A DNA stretch of 64,000 nt from Pseudomonas palmensis (GCF_017848315.1 NZ_JAFKEC010000006.1:95328-159327), one strand, 5' to 3'. Shown: positions 41,410-49,507, counted from the first letter of the stretch. Program-made: numbers and translations. The notes: generated from the letters alone by a model not told the origin.

Positions 41410-41896
41410 TATCCAGAAAATCTGTTCTTCTCATAATCCATTTCCCTCGGAAAATGCGGCCCCAAAGCGTCACATCACGCGAAGTCAAGATCATACAAAC
41501 CCACAAAAATCAATAGATTTTATGGGTATTCAAAAACCTTCGCGTCTCCGGCAAGGTCGTTTTTTGTGGTTGAACGTGTTCAAGCATGAAAATTGAGCAC
41601 GGGTCTAACCCTAACTTTTAATTTTTGACAGCTACCATCCAACCCTACATATATTTTCAATCTACCATTGACACAATATTTCGTTGCATTAAGCAATTAT
41701 TTGACTGTCATCGAAATTAAAAGACCGAACAAATCAAGCATTCAACAATGCTTGGCAACTGTATAGCAGGCATTGAAAAGGCCACCTTGAAGGGCAGCCT
41801 GATAGTTATCGACCATTATACGAACGCGGTCTATCTTCTCTTCATCGACCTCAAATCAACAAAAACACTGATGTGCTTTATTGTCGTTTACACATT
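41410..41896. other. AT-rich gene-free stretch after tRNA-Leu
   Basis: The base composition drops sharply compared with both flanks. A frame of 65 codons (41748-41945, +) exists but has no ribosome site and overlaps the next gene antisense, so I do not call it. The region looks like foreign DNA left from an integrated element. Confidence 0.55.
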
Positions 41897-42442
41897 TCAA
41901 AAAACAGTGCCATCATCCAAGGCAGACTTCAACTCGCTCTTGTAATTACTCTTATTAAAACTGTCGACTTTCTTGTAAGTATTCAGCTTTTCAGGAGAGC
42001 GATATTGCGTATCACTTGCGAACGATTGAAAGGTGTCATCGTCAACCATTCTTATATGCATTTGAAGCTCCCTTGAATCATAGCCATAAAACTCAACAAA
42101 ACCGGGAATTTGACTTTGACGTGCAACCATCAACGCTTCTTTGACTGGCTTGTCATAGAGATAGAATGTAGCAGTCACCATAATGGCACCCCCGGATTCC
42201 GTATTGTTCTTACCGAATTGGGGATTGACATAAGGGGTGAACACGACCCCACCATCCATAGCCTTGGTTTGTCCTAGCCATTTACGTTCTTTAATCGCAC
42301 TGATTGTCTTATTGATAGGTCCAGAATACTCAACGCTTCTTCTGTCTTTATCAAGCTCGACGTGTTCAAAGGTTTCTGCTGATGCTGTGCACGCAAAAGC
42401 GGCAACCAACGATGCCAGCACAAAGCTTTTAATTTTTTCCAT
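41897..42442 (-). CDS. Orphan secreted protein, AT-rich, 181 aa
   Basis: I do not recognise a family. A clear signal peptide (MEKIKSFVLASLVAAFACTASA) predicts export to the periplasm. The mature part of about 159 residues is polar and has no cysteine or membrane helix. It includes IKERKWLGQTKAMDGGVVF and FVEFYGYDSRELQMHIRM. ATG 42442 is chosen because AAGGA precedes it; an in-frame ATG at 42457 has no such site. Low GC and unusual codons suggest recent transfer. Confidence 0.65.
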   Translation of the reverse strand: MEKIKSFVLASLVAAFACTASAETFEHVELDKDRRSVEYSGPINKTISAIKERKWLGQTKAMDGGVVFTPYVNPQFGKNNTESGGAIMVTATFYLYDKPVKEALMVARQSQIPGFVEFYGYDSRELQMHIRMVDDDTFQSFASDTQYRSPEKLNTYKKVDSFNKSNYKSELKSALDDGTVF

Positions 42443-42522
42443 TTTTTCCTTATCCATTCAGTTGAATCGCGAGAGCCAAGTCTTGCTGGCAAGGCAAAAT
42501 GCTATCACCATTTGAGCAATAG

Positions 42523-42825
42523 TTAAACGCCAGCATTCCAACATCGCGGGGATGCAATATATTTAAGACTGGAACTTGTATGCGAGTTTTTCAAGTGCTT
42601 TCCTTCGGAATACCTGTCAACAGTCATCCGCAACAAACCCTCTGCTTTATGACCTACCCATGAAATGATGACAAGGTTTTTTACATCTGCACGCTCTAAT
42701 GTAGCAATTACGGTTTTTCGTATGCGGTGGAAAACACATCGCTTATCACAGCCCAACTCTGTTTTGGATGTGCTTACCGAATGGCTTCCAAACCCATTAC
42801 TATTTCGATGTACATAGCCGTCCAA
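42523..42825 (-). pseudogene. Remnant of a tyrosine recombinase (integrase), C-terminal part
   Basis: About 100 codons are left. The central part keeps three catalytic-domain landmarks of phage-type integrases in the right order: HRIRKT (His-x-x-Arg), SWVGHK (Gly-His) and VDRYSEG (nucleophile Tyr). The N-terminal domains and the first catalytic arginine are missing, and the sequence before about residue 12 and after YSEG looks unrelated. No start codon with a ribosome site is present. Fits a decayed island integrated at the tRNA-Leu gene. Confidence 0.75.
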
Positions 42826-42846
42826 CGACGACTACGCAACACCCAT

Positions 42847-42871
42847 AAAGCCCACTGACTGCGGGCTTTTT
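42847..42871 (+). terminator. Terminator-like hairpin on the + strand
   Basis: AAAGCCC/GGGCTTT around ACTGACTGC is followed by TTTTTA. No + strand gene ends just before it. It may be the old terminator of the tRNA-Leu unit, displaced when the element inserted; that is inference. Confidence 0.55.
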
Positions 42872-42912
42872 AGTCTCTGGGGTTTCATCCCCTTCCCTGG
42901 CAAGTCAACGCT

Positions 42913-43818
42913 TCAGCGCCAACAATCCAATTGCCCCTGCGCACGAGTGCTGAAGATCGTCAGCAGCTCGCCCAGTGTATGCGGTGGCGGTTCGGCAGCG
43001 CGGGTCACCGCGTACAGGGTGATCGGCAACGCTGGAGCCAGGGGGCGAATGGCGGTGGCCCCAGGCGACGCGCTGAGGGCGGTGAAGGGATCGATCACCG
43101 CCAGCCCTGCACCGGATTCGACCATCGCCCTGGCCAGTGAATAGGTTTGCACCGCGATGCTCACCCGTGGCGGCGGCTCTACCGCCTCGAGATAGCTGTC
43201 GAGGCGGGCCGACAGCGGATCGGCACTGGACAGCCCGATCAGCGGCGCGTCGGCCAGGGCCTGCAGCGACAGCGGCTGGCCTTCTTCCTCCTGGGGCCAG
43301 TAACCGGCCGGCGCCAACGCCACCAACACCCCACTGGCCAGCGCCTGGGCCTTGAGCCCCGGGTGATCGGGTAGTTGCAGGGTCAGGGCGACATCGATTT
43401 CGCGCATCAGCAGGTTCTGCACCAGCTCGCGGCTATGGGCACTGGACAGCTCGCAGGCGATCTCCGGATAGCGTTGCGTCCATTCATGAATGGCCGGCGG
43501 CAACAACGACAGGGCCAGTGCCGGGGTCGCGCCGATCCGCAGGCTGTGGCCCGGCTCGCGGCGCAGGCTCTGGGCCAGGCGTCGCACCCCTTGCAGGCTT
43601 TCGGTGACCTTGTCGACCTCACGCTCCAGCTCCAGCGCTTCCGGGGTGGCCTGGAGTTTGCCGCGCACCCGTAGAAACAGCGGGAACCCCAGATGCTGCT
43701 CAGCGTGTTGCAGCACTTTGGTCACGGCGGGTTGGGAGACATGCAGTAACTGCGCGGCAGCGCTGACCGAACCGGTCTGGCGGATGGCCTGGAAGATCTC
43801 GATGTGGCGAAGGCGCAT
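42913..43818 (-). CDS. LysR-family transcriptional regulator
   Basis: This 301-residue protein has an N-terminal winged helix (about 1-60: MRLRHIEIFQAIRQTGSVSAAAQLLHVSQPAVTK) and a periplasmic-binding-like effector domain (about 90-295). Divergent from the amino-acid oxidase gene, with a palindrome CCATAA-N7-TTATGG in the gap, so it probably controls that operon. The effector is likely an amino acid. The frame is open to 43911, but ATG 43818 is the family start. Confidence 0.92.
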   Translation of the reverse strand: MRLRHIEIFQAIRQTGSVSAAAQLLHVSQPAVTKVLQHAEQHLGFPLFLRVRGKLQATPEALELEREVDKVTESLQGVRRLAQSLRREPGHSLRIGATPALALSLLPPAIHEWTQRYPEIACELSSAHSRELVQNLLMREIDVALTLQLPDHPGLKAQALASGVLVALAPAGYWPQEEEGQPLSLQALADAPLIGLSSADPLSARLDSYLEAVEPPPRVSIAVQTYSLARAMVESGAGLAVIDPFTALSASPGATAIRPLAPALPITLYAVTRAAEPPPHTLGELLTIFSTRAQGQLDCWR

Positions 43819-43825
43819 GGCGAGT

Positions 43826-43844
43826 CCATAACCTTTGTTTATGG
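43826..43844. promoter_or_regulatory. LysR-type palindromic site
   Basis: CCATAA (43826-43831) and TTATGG (43839-43844) form a perfect inverted repeat with a 7-base centre, containing a T-N11-A core. It lies between the regulator and its divergent target, close to the regulator start. Confidence 0.6.
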
Positions 43845-43925
43845 GATGACCATCTTTATTCATTGTTCGGCGCCTGTCACCTGGCTCTAACCTCGGTCTC
43901 GTCTCAACCACGGCTAAGGAATGAC

Positions 43926-45167
43926 ATGGCTCAGCGTGTATGCATCATCGGCGGCGGCGTCATTGGCCTGGCAACGGCTTACGCACTGGTGCGCGATGGC
44001 GTTGAGGTGACCCTGGTCGAGGCGCGGGATTCGCTGGGCAGTGAAACCAGCTTTGCCAATGGCGGCCAGTTGTCCTATCGCTACGTAGCGCCCCTGGCCG
44101 ATGCCGGCGTGCCATTGCAGGCCATCGGCTGGATGCTGCGCGGTGACTCACCGTTGAAGCTGCGCCCCCGCCTGGACCCGGCGCAGTGGCGCTGGATGGC
44201 GTCCTTTCTGGGGGCCTGCCGCTCCTCCGTCAACCGCACCAATGCAGCCCACCTGCTGCGCCTGGCGTTGTTCAGCCAGGCCACCCTGCAGGCCTGGCGC
44301 GAGGACGATGCCCTGGACGGTTTCCACTGGCGGCGCAATGGCAAGCTGGTGACCTTTCGCAACACCGCGAGCTTCGAGCACGCCCGCCACAGGCTGGCCG
44401 CCCCCCAGCAACAGCAGGTGCTGTCGTCTGCCGACTGCGCCCGCCTGGACCCGGCGCTGGCCGATGCCCCCTTTGTTGGCGCGATCTACACCCCCGATGA
44501 AGAGGTCGGTGACTGCCACGGCTTCTGCCAGCAACTGGCGGCGCGTTTGCGGGCCTCGGGCCGTTGCGAGTTCCGCCTGGGCCAGGCCGTGACCGGTATT
44601 CGCCAGGCCAATGGCATGGTGAGCGCAATTGAACTGGGGGATGAAGTGCTGCCAGTGGAGCATCTGGTGATTGCCGCCGGCCATCGCAGCCCACTGCTGA
44701 CGTTGCCAGGGGTGCACCTGCCCCTGTACCCGCTCAAGGGCTATAGCCTCACCGTGCCGATCGGCGCCCACCACCGGGCCCCGGATCTGAGCATCACTGA
44801 CTATGACCGCAAGATCGTCTACGCCCGCATCGGCGAGCAACTGCGGGTAGCGGCCATGGTCGACATCGTCGGCTTTGAACCGGCGCTGGACCCCAAGCGG
44901 CTGGCCCTGATCAAGCGCCAGGCGCGTGACACCTTCGCCAATGCCGGCGACTACGAGCAGGCCATCGAGTGGGCCGGTATGCGCCCGGCGACCCCTAGCG
45001 GCGTGCCGCTGCTGGGCGCAACGGCGTATCGCAACCTGTGGCTCAACCTCGGCCATGGTGCCCTGGGCTTCACCCTGGCCTGCGGCAGTGCGCAGTTGCT
45101 CGGCGAGCTGATCGGCCAGCGCCGCCCCTCCATTGATCTGCAGGGCTTTGCGCCCCGTGTGGCCTGA
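43926..45167 (+). CDS. FAD-dependent D-amino-acid dehydrogenase-like oxidoreductase (DadA family)
   Basis: This 413-residue DAO-fold flavoprotein has the N-terminal dinucleotide motif IGGGVIGLATAYAL (about 9-22), TSFANGGQLSYRYVAPLAD near 45 and a C-terminal FAD contact (WLNLGHGALGFTLACGSA near 378). It should oxidise an amino acid to the imino acid, passing electrons to the respiratory chain. DadA itself acts on D-alanine; the substrate here is unknown. A RidA-type deaminase follows directly, and GGAA precedes ATG 43926. Confidence 0.88.
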   Translation: MAQRVCIIGGGVIGLATAYALVRDGVEVTLVEARDSLGSETSFANGGQLSYRYVAPLADAGVPLQAIGWMLRGDSPLKLRPRLDPAQWRWMASFLGACRSSVNRTNAAHLLRLALFSQATLQAWREDDALDGFHWRRNGKLVTFRNTASFEHARHRLAAPQQQQVLSSADCARLDPALADAPFVGAIYTPDEEVGDCHGFCQQLAARLRASGRCEFRLGQAVTGIRQANGMVSAIELGDEVLPVEHLVIAAGHRSPLLTLPGVHLPLYPLKGYSLTVPIGAHHRAPDLSITDYDRKIVYARIGEQLRVAAMVDIVGFEPALDPKRLALIKRQARDTFANAGDYEQAIEWAGMRPATPSGVPLLGATAYRNLWLNLGHGALGFTLACGSAQLLGELIGQRRPSIDLQGFAPRVA

Positions 45168-45192
45168 AATTACCCAAGAGAAGGACTATCCG

Positions 45193-45543
45193 ATGACCAT
45201 CAGCCGCATCCAGACCAATCCACGCTTGTCCGCTGCCGTGACCTTTGGCGACCTGGTGTTTCTCTCCGGCCAAGTACCGGGTGATGCCACCGACGCCGCT
45301 GGCCAGACTCGCCAGGTGCTGGCAAAAATCGACGCGCTGTTGGCCGAGGCGGGCAGCGACAAGGATCACCTGCTCAGCGCGACCATTTACCTGAAGGACA
45401 TTGGTGAGGATTTCGCGGCGATGAACTACGTATGGTCGGACTGGTTGTCGCCTGGCCAGGCACCGAGTCGCACGACCTTGCAGGCCGAGCTGGCCCGCCC
45501 GCAGGTGCGAGTCGAAATCAGCGTTATCGCGGCCCGCCGCTAA
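45193..45543 (+). CDS. RidA-family enamine/imine deaminase
   Basis: This 116-residue YjgF/YER057c/UK114-type protein (AVTFGDLVFLSGQVPGD; RTTLQAELARPQVRVEIS with the carboxylate-binding arginine near 105) hydrolyses reactive imines to 2-oxo acids. It starts 25 bases after the amino-acid oxidase gene and would act on its imine product. Probably one operon with the oxidase and the binding protein. Confidence 0.92.
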   Translation: MTISRIQTNPRLSAAVTFGDLVFLSGQVPGDATDAAGQTRQVLAKIDALLAEAGSDKDHLLSATIYLKDIGEDFAAMNYVWSDWLSPGQAPSRTTLQAELARPQVRVEISVIAARR

Positions 45544-45573
45544 GCAATCCATCACCCACAACGGAGAATAACA

Positions 45574-46476
45574 ATGCAAAAAATCACGTTGCTCGGCTGC
45601 ACCCTGGGCGTATTGCTCGGCACTCAAGTGCAGGCTGAAGAAACCTCGCTGGGGCCGACCCTGAGCAAGATTGCCAGTACCAACAGCATTACCCTGGGCT
45701 ATCGCGATGCGTCGGTACCCTTCTCCTACGTGGGCGATCACTCGGGTCAACCGATGGGTTACTCGGTGGACCTGGCGAACAAGATCGTCGAGCGCGTGCA
45801 GCAAAAGCTCGCGGCGCCCCAGCTCAAGGTCAAGTACAACCTGGTGACTTCGCAAACCCGCATTCCGCTGGTGCAGAACGGCACGGTCGACCTGGAATGT
45901 GGCTCGACCGGCGTGACCGCTGAGCGGCAAAAACAGGTGGCGTTTTCCTACGGCTTCATCTACGTCAAAGGCCAGTTGTTGACCGCCAACGACAGTGGGA
46001 TCAAGAGCTTCGCCGACCTGCGCGGCAAGAACGTGGTGACCACCGCCGGCACCACCAACGAGCGCTATCTGAAGAGCTACAACATCGATAACAAGATCGA
46101 CATGTTCGTGATCAGCGCCAAGGACCACGGCGAAGCCTTCCAGCTGTTGCAGTCCGGTCGGGCAGCGGCGTTCTACATGGACGATGCGTTGCTCTACGGC
46201 GAGCGCGCCAAGGCTCGCGATCCACACAAGTGGGTAGTGGTTGGGGAGGAGCAGTCGCGGGAAATCTACAGCTGTATGGTGCGCAAGGACGATCCGCAAT
46301 TCCTCGCACTGGTGAATTCGACACTGGGCGAGCTGTACAGCTCGGGGGAGATCAACGGGATCTACCAGCGCTGGTTTGAGCAGCCGATCCCGCCAAAAGG
46401 CTTGAACCTCGAGTTCCCGATGACCAGTGAACTCAAGGCGATCATTGCCAAGCCGGTGAGTGATCCGGTGCAGTAG
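45574..46476 (+). CDS. Amino-acid ABC transporter substrate-binding protein (GltI/AatJ-like)
   Basis: This 300-residue periplasmic protein has a signal peptide (about 1-21, cleaved after VQAEE), the family-3 solute-binding fold and the typical DLECGSTGVTAERQKQVAFS near 107. Resembles glutamate/aspartate-binding proteins. No permease or ATPase gene adjoins it, so it must use a transporter encoded elsewhere. Its operon partners suggest the ligand is the amino acid the oxidase attacks. Confidence 0.9.
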   Translation: MQKITLLGCTLGVLLGTQVQAEETSLGPTLSKIASTNSITLGYRDASVPFSYVGDHSGQPMGYSVDLANKIVERVQQKLAAPQLKVKYNLVTSQTRIPLVQNGTVDLECGSTGVTAERQKQVAFSYGFIYVKGQLLTANDSGIKSFADLRGKNVVTTAGTTNERYLKSYNIDNKIDMFVISAKDHGEAFQLLQSGRAAAFYMDDALLYGERAKARDPHKWVVVGEEQSREIYSCMVRKDDPQFLALVNSTLGELYSSGEINGIYQRWFEQPIPPKGLNLEFPMTSELKAIIAKPVSDPVQ

Positions 46477-46623
46477 CGATCAGTGCCCTCACCGGTTGGC
46501 GCGGGCTACCCGCCACCAGGGCTTGGGGATTGCTATCCCCCAAACGGTAGGTCGAGCAGCAGTGTTCCGCTGAGTTCTTCAGCGTTCACTCTGAGGCGAT
46601 TCACTGAGGACACGGTGATTTTT

Positions 46624-46651
46624 CTGGGCTGCCATACAGGCAGCTCAGAAG
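46624..46651 (+). repeat. Solitary hairpin resembling a type I-F CRISPR repeat
   Basis: The core CTGCC-ATACA-GGCAG (46629-46643) followed by CTCAGAAG matches the stem, the 5-base loop length and most of the 3' end of type I-F repeats (CTGCC-N5-GGCAG-CTAAGAAA). The 5' five bases differ. Only one copy is visible, with no spacers and no cas genes. Confidence 0.35.
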
Positions 46652-46694
46652 TTGTTTCCAGACAAAAAAGTCGCTGAAGCATTCCAGAATCAAC

Positions 46695-46994
46695 CTACAC
46701 CGAAGCCCCTCGATGCGAGCGCGCACAGAGTTCGATTCCCAGCGCATGCATCACCTTCAGCACCGTATCGAAACGAGGCTTTGCGCCTGGCGCGAAGGCC
46801 TTGTAAAGGCTCTCTCTTCCCAATCCAGTCTCTTTGGCAACCAGCGACATTCCGCGCGCTTTGGCCACGTACCCTATTGCACGTAAAAGCTCGTCGCTGT
46901 CGCCCTCTGCCAGCACCTGAGACAAGTACTCGCTGATGGCTTCATCACTATCAAGCAGTGCCGCCATGTCGAATGGAATCAATGTAACGCTCAT
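46695..46994 (-). CDS. Antitoxin of an addiction module (HigA-like, HTH)
   Basis: This 99-residue protein matches the putative addiction-module antidote family: a short N-terminal part (TLIPFDMAALLDSDEAISEYL) then a helix-turn-helix (about 38-85, IGYVAKARGMSLVAKETGLGRESLYKAFA). It should neutralise the toxin encoded directly upstream and bind the operator palindrome at 47304-47321. ATG 46994 has GAGG upstream. Toxin-first order is typical of HigBA-like modules. Confidence 0.9.
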   Translation of the reverse strand: MSVTLIPFDMAALLDSDEAISEYLSQVLAEGDSDELLRAIGYVAKARGMSLVAKETGLGRESLYKAFAPGAKPRFDTVLKVMHALGIELCARSHRGASV

Positions 46995-46996
46995 GG

Positions 46997-47290
46997 TCAA
47001 ACCTCTTTGGCCAACCGCTTGGCCATCCGGATATCTGCTGCTTGAGAAGACTTGTCCCCGCCTGTCAGCAACAAGATTGCTACGCCGCTACGCACGGTGA
47101 AGTACACCCGATAGCCTGGGCCGGAATCGATGCGCATCTCTGAAACACCATCACCAACCGCCTTCGTATCCCCCAAGTTGCCCGCAAGCGCACGTTCGAT
47201 GCGTCGACCAATGGCGATCCTCGCTCGTACATCGCGTAGCGCCAGAAGCCAGCCGCTGAATGCCAAAGTCTGTTCTATGGAATAGATCAC
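46997..47290 (-). CDS. RelE/ParE-superfamily toxin (HigB-like addiction module killer)
   Basis: This 97-residue basic protein (IYSIEQTLAFSGWLLALRDVRARIAIGRRIERALAGN...) belongs to the addiction-module killer family of RelE/ParE fold, with the usual RIDSGPGYRVYFTVR strand near 55 and a lysine-rich end. Such toxins usually cleave mRNA at the ribosome. The start is GTG at 47290. Stop and antitoxin start are 2 bases apart, so translation is coupled. Confidence 0.9.
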   Translation of the reverse strand: MIYSIEQTLAFSGWLLALRDVRARIAIGRRIERALAGNLGDTKAVGDGVSEMRIDSGPGYRVYFTVRSGVAILLLTGGDKSSQAADIRMAKRLAKEV

Positions 47291-47303
47291 ATCAGGCCCT
47301 GAA

Positions 47304-47321
47304 TGTATCCCTACGGATACA
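47304..47321. promoter_or_regulatory. Operator-like palindrome before the toxin gene
   Basis: TGTATCC-CTAC-GGATACA is a perfect 7-bp inverted repeat 13 bases upstream of the toxin start. Probably the autoregulatory site bound by the antitoxin. Confidence 0.65.
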
Positions 47322-47533
47322 GGCTGGCAAGCAACATCACGTTTGGATGCTTACCAGACTGCCGGTGAATCGCTCGCCTTTCGAACGAGCAACTGGAATA
47401 CGATGGGCGCTTGCGCATGCCTCTGGAACAAGACAATTCCTTATTTGAAGCGGTACATTTCCCAAGGTTAAAAAACCTCCAGCTATTGCAGCTGCAAGAG
47501 CATGTCACCTCCCTTCGCCAGCAACGCTGGCGC

Positions 47534-48442
47534 CTACACCGTCTCGCGCTCCCCTGTAAGCGCCAGCCTTGCTGGCGAATGCGCCCGCCCAGGCCACTTC
47601 ACGAACCCCGCCCCCAGCGCCGCCAGAATCAACCCGATCGAAACCGCCTCGTGCGCATCCACCCGGTGCCCCAGCAGCACCATCGACCCTGCCACCCCGA
47701 ATACCGGGATCAGCAACGACAACGGCGCCACCTTCGACACCGGGTACTCACGCAGCAGCAGGTTCCACCCCCAGTAACAGAAGTGCGTCGCCGCATACAC
47801 CTGGAACACCAGCGAAAACACCGCCACCCACCCCACCTGCGCAGCCACACCGGAGAACGGCGCGGTGCCATGCATCAGCCAGGTGAGCAACACCAGAGGC
47901 AGCGGTGCGAACAGGCTCGCCCACACCACAAAGGCAAACATCTCGCGCACCTTCGAGCGCTTGATGATGACGTTGCCCACACTCCAGCTGAACGCACTCA
48001 CCAGCAACAAGCCATAACCCACCACCGAGCCATCGCCGGGCCTGCCATTGATGATGGACACCAGCCCCAGCACTGCCAGCCCCACCCCGACGCCCTGCTC
48101 CACGCCAAGGCGTTCGCGAAACAGCAACACGCCCCAACCCAGGGTGAAAAACGCACTGAACTGCACCAGCAACGCCGCCGTGCCCGGCGGCACGCCCAGC
48201 TCGATACCCAGGTTGATCAACGCCCACATCGCCACGCCAAAGATCAACCCGTATGCCACCACCCAGCCCAGGCCGACCGCCGGGCGCCGGATGAAGAACA
48301 CCCACGGCAACGCCGCCAGGGTGAATCGCAACGCCGTCAACAGCAGCGGGTCAATTGCGGCCAGGCCGAGCTTGGTGATGGGAAAGTTGAACCCCCACAC
48401 CGCCGTCACCAGCACGGCCAGGGCCAGATGTTTCTTTTGCAT
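47534..48442 (-). CDS. EamA/DMT-family exporter
   Basis: This 302-residue inner-membrane protein has ten predicted helices in two EamA repeats (about 5-135 and 145-280). It resembles RhtA/EamA-type exporters of amino acids or metabolites; the substrate is unknown. Divergent from an AraC regulator 93 bases away, a layout seen where the regulator controls an efflux gene. The last codons overlap a REP-like tract near 47550-47580. Confidence 0.88.
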   Translation of the reverse strand: MQKKHLALAVLVTAVWGFNFPITKLGLAAIDPLLLTALRFTLAALPWVFFIRRPAVGLGWVVAYGLIFGVAMWALINLGIELGVPPGTAALLVQFSAFFTLGWGVLLFRERLGVEQGVGVGLAVLGLVSIINGRPGDGSVVGYGLLLVSAFSWSVGNVIIKRSKVREMFAFVVWASLFAPLPLVLLTWLMHGTAPFSGVAAQVGWVAVFSLVFQVYAATHFCYWGWNLLLREYPVSKVAPLSLLIPVFGVAGSMVLLGHRVDAHEAVSIGLILAALGAGFVKWPGRAHSPARLALTGERETV

Positions 48443-48535
48443 GGCGTACCTATCCCGAAAGTCAGGGCGCCACTATGCGCAATGAGCACACTGGCTCGCT
48501 TGCACTATCAGGTCATAGATCATTAAATTCGGGCC

Positions 48536-49318
48536 ATGCGCGAAATCGACATCGACCCCTATGAACACACCCCCCGCGACGCCGTGGTCACGGCCAACGA
48601 CTATGGCGACGGGCAGCACTTTGCCTTGCATACCCATCAGCGTGGGCAGTTCGCGTATGCGGCCTGCGGGGTGATCACGGTGTTCACCCGCCAGGGCAAC
48701 TGGGTGGTGCCGCCGCAGCGGGCCATCTGGGTGCCCGCAGGCGTGCCCCACGAGATGAGCATGAACGGCCCGGTGACGATGCTGAACACCTATGTGCGCC
48801 AGCCTGCCGCCACCCGCCTGGGCCTGCCCGCACACTGCCAGGTGTTCGGTGTGTCGACACTGCTGCGCCAACTGCTGCTGCGCGCCCGGGATGTGCCGGC
48901 GCTGTATGCCGAAGGCAGCCGCGAGGGCTACCTGATGAACCTGCTGCTGCACGAGATTGCCGACATGCCGGCGCTGTCGCTGAATGCACCGCTGCCCAGC
49001 GAACCCAGGCTCGCCCGGGCCTGCCAGCACTTGCTGGCACAGCCCTCGCTGGATACAGGGATCGATGACATGGCCCGCCAGGTGGGCATGAGCCGGCGCA
49101 CCTTCACCCGGCTGTTTCGCCAGCACACCGGCATCAGCTTCGTGGCATGGCGACAGCAGGCATGCCTGATGGCGGCGGTGGTGCGCCTGGGCAATGGCGA
49201 GGCGATCACGCGGGTGGCGACGGACCTTGGCTACAGCAGCCCCAGTGCGTTCACCAGTGTGTTCCGGCGCGTGCTGGGCGCGGCGCCCAGCCAGTACTTC
49301 GCCAACGCGGCAAGTTGA
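48536..49318 (+). CDS. AraC-family transcriptional regulator
   Basis: This 260-residue protein has an N-terminal cupin domain (about 10-100, HFALHTHQRGQFAYAACG) and a C-terminal AraC double helix-turn-helix (about 160-255, IDDMARQVGMSRRTFTRLFRQHTG and LGYSSPSAFTSVFRRVLG). It resembles NimR-type regulators that control a neighbouring drug or metabolite exporter. Likely target is the divergent EamA gene. Confidence 0.9.
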   Translation: MREIDIDPYEHTPRDAVVTANDYGDGQHFALHTHQRGQFAYAACGVITVFTRQGNWVVPPQRAIWVPAGVPHEMSMNGPVTMLNTYVRQPAATRLGLPAHCQVFGVSTLLRQLLLRARDVPALYAEGSREGYLMNLLLHEIADMPALSLNAPLPSEPRLARACQHLLAQPSLDTGIDDMARQVGMSRRTFTRLFRQHTGISFVAWRQQACLMAAVVRLGNGEAITRVATDLGYSSPSAFTSVFRRVLGAAPSQYFANAAS

Positions 49319-49373
49319 TGCAACACGATTCGCTGCAACCCAAGCAGTAGCGCGCCAGGCCTACACAGATAGC

Positions 49374-49410
49374 CAACTGTCTGCCCAGCAACTGTTGCCC
49401 CAGCAACAGC
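49374..49410 (+). promoter_or_regulatory. Putative SfnR upstream activating element of the msu operon
   Basis: CAACTG (49374-49379), 11 bases, ACTGTTGC (49391-49398), 6 bases, AACAGC (49405-49410). The inner part is an inverted repeat CTGTTGC-N4-GCAACAG. The same composite occurs before sfnB in the same orientation and at the same distance (81 bases) from a sigma-54 promoter. SfnR is inferred as the binder because its gene lies in this operon. Confidence 0.6.
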
Positions 49411-49491
49411 CAGCCAACAAAAACCTCCCGCACCAACACCATTGCCACCTCACTACCGCGCCAGGCCCAGCAAAAACGGGGCCTGCGACTG

Positions 49492-49507
49492 TGGTACGGC
49501 TCTTGCT
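49492..49507 (+). promoter_or_regulatory. Sigma-54 promoter of the msu operon
   Basis: TGGTACGGCTCTTGCT has GG-N10-GC spacing and matches the -24/-12 consensus TGGCACG-N4-TTGCT at all but one base. It lies 49 bases before msuE. Confidence 0.85.

Noticed and set aside
41748..41945. A 65-codon + strand frame in the AT-rich scar
   Set aside because: No ribosome site, overlaps the secreted-protein gene antisense, and AT-rich sequence can give such frames by chance.
41347..42900. Direct repeat of the tRNA-Leu 3' end marking an att site
   Set aside because: I compared the tRNA end with the DNA around the integrase remnant and found only weak partial matches (for example near 41543 and 42870), not a convincing repeat.
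46477..46694. A CRISPR array around the I-F-like hairpin
   Set aside because: Only one repeat-like unit is present; no second unit at about 60-base spacing and no cas genes in the window.
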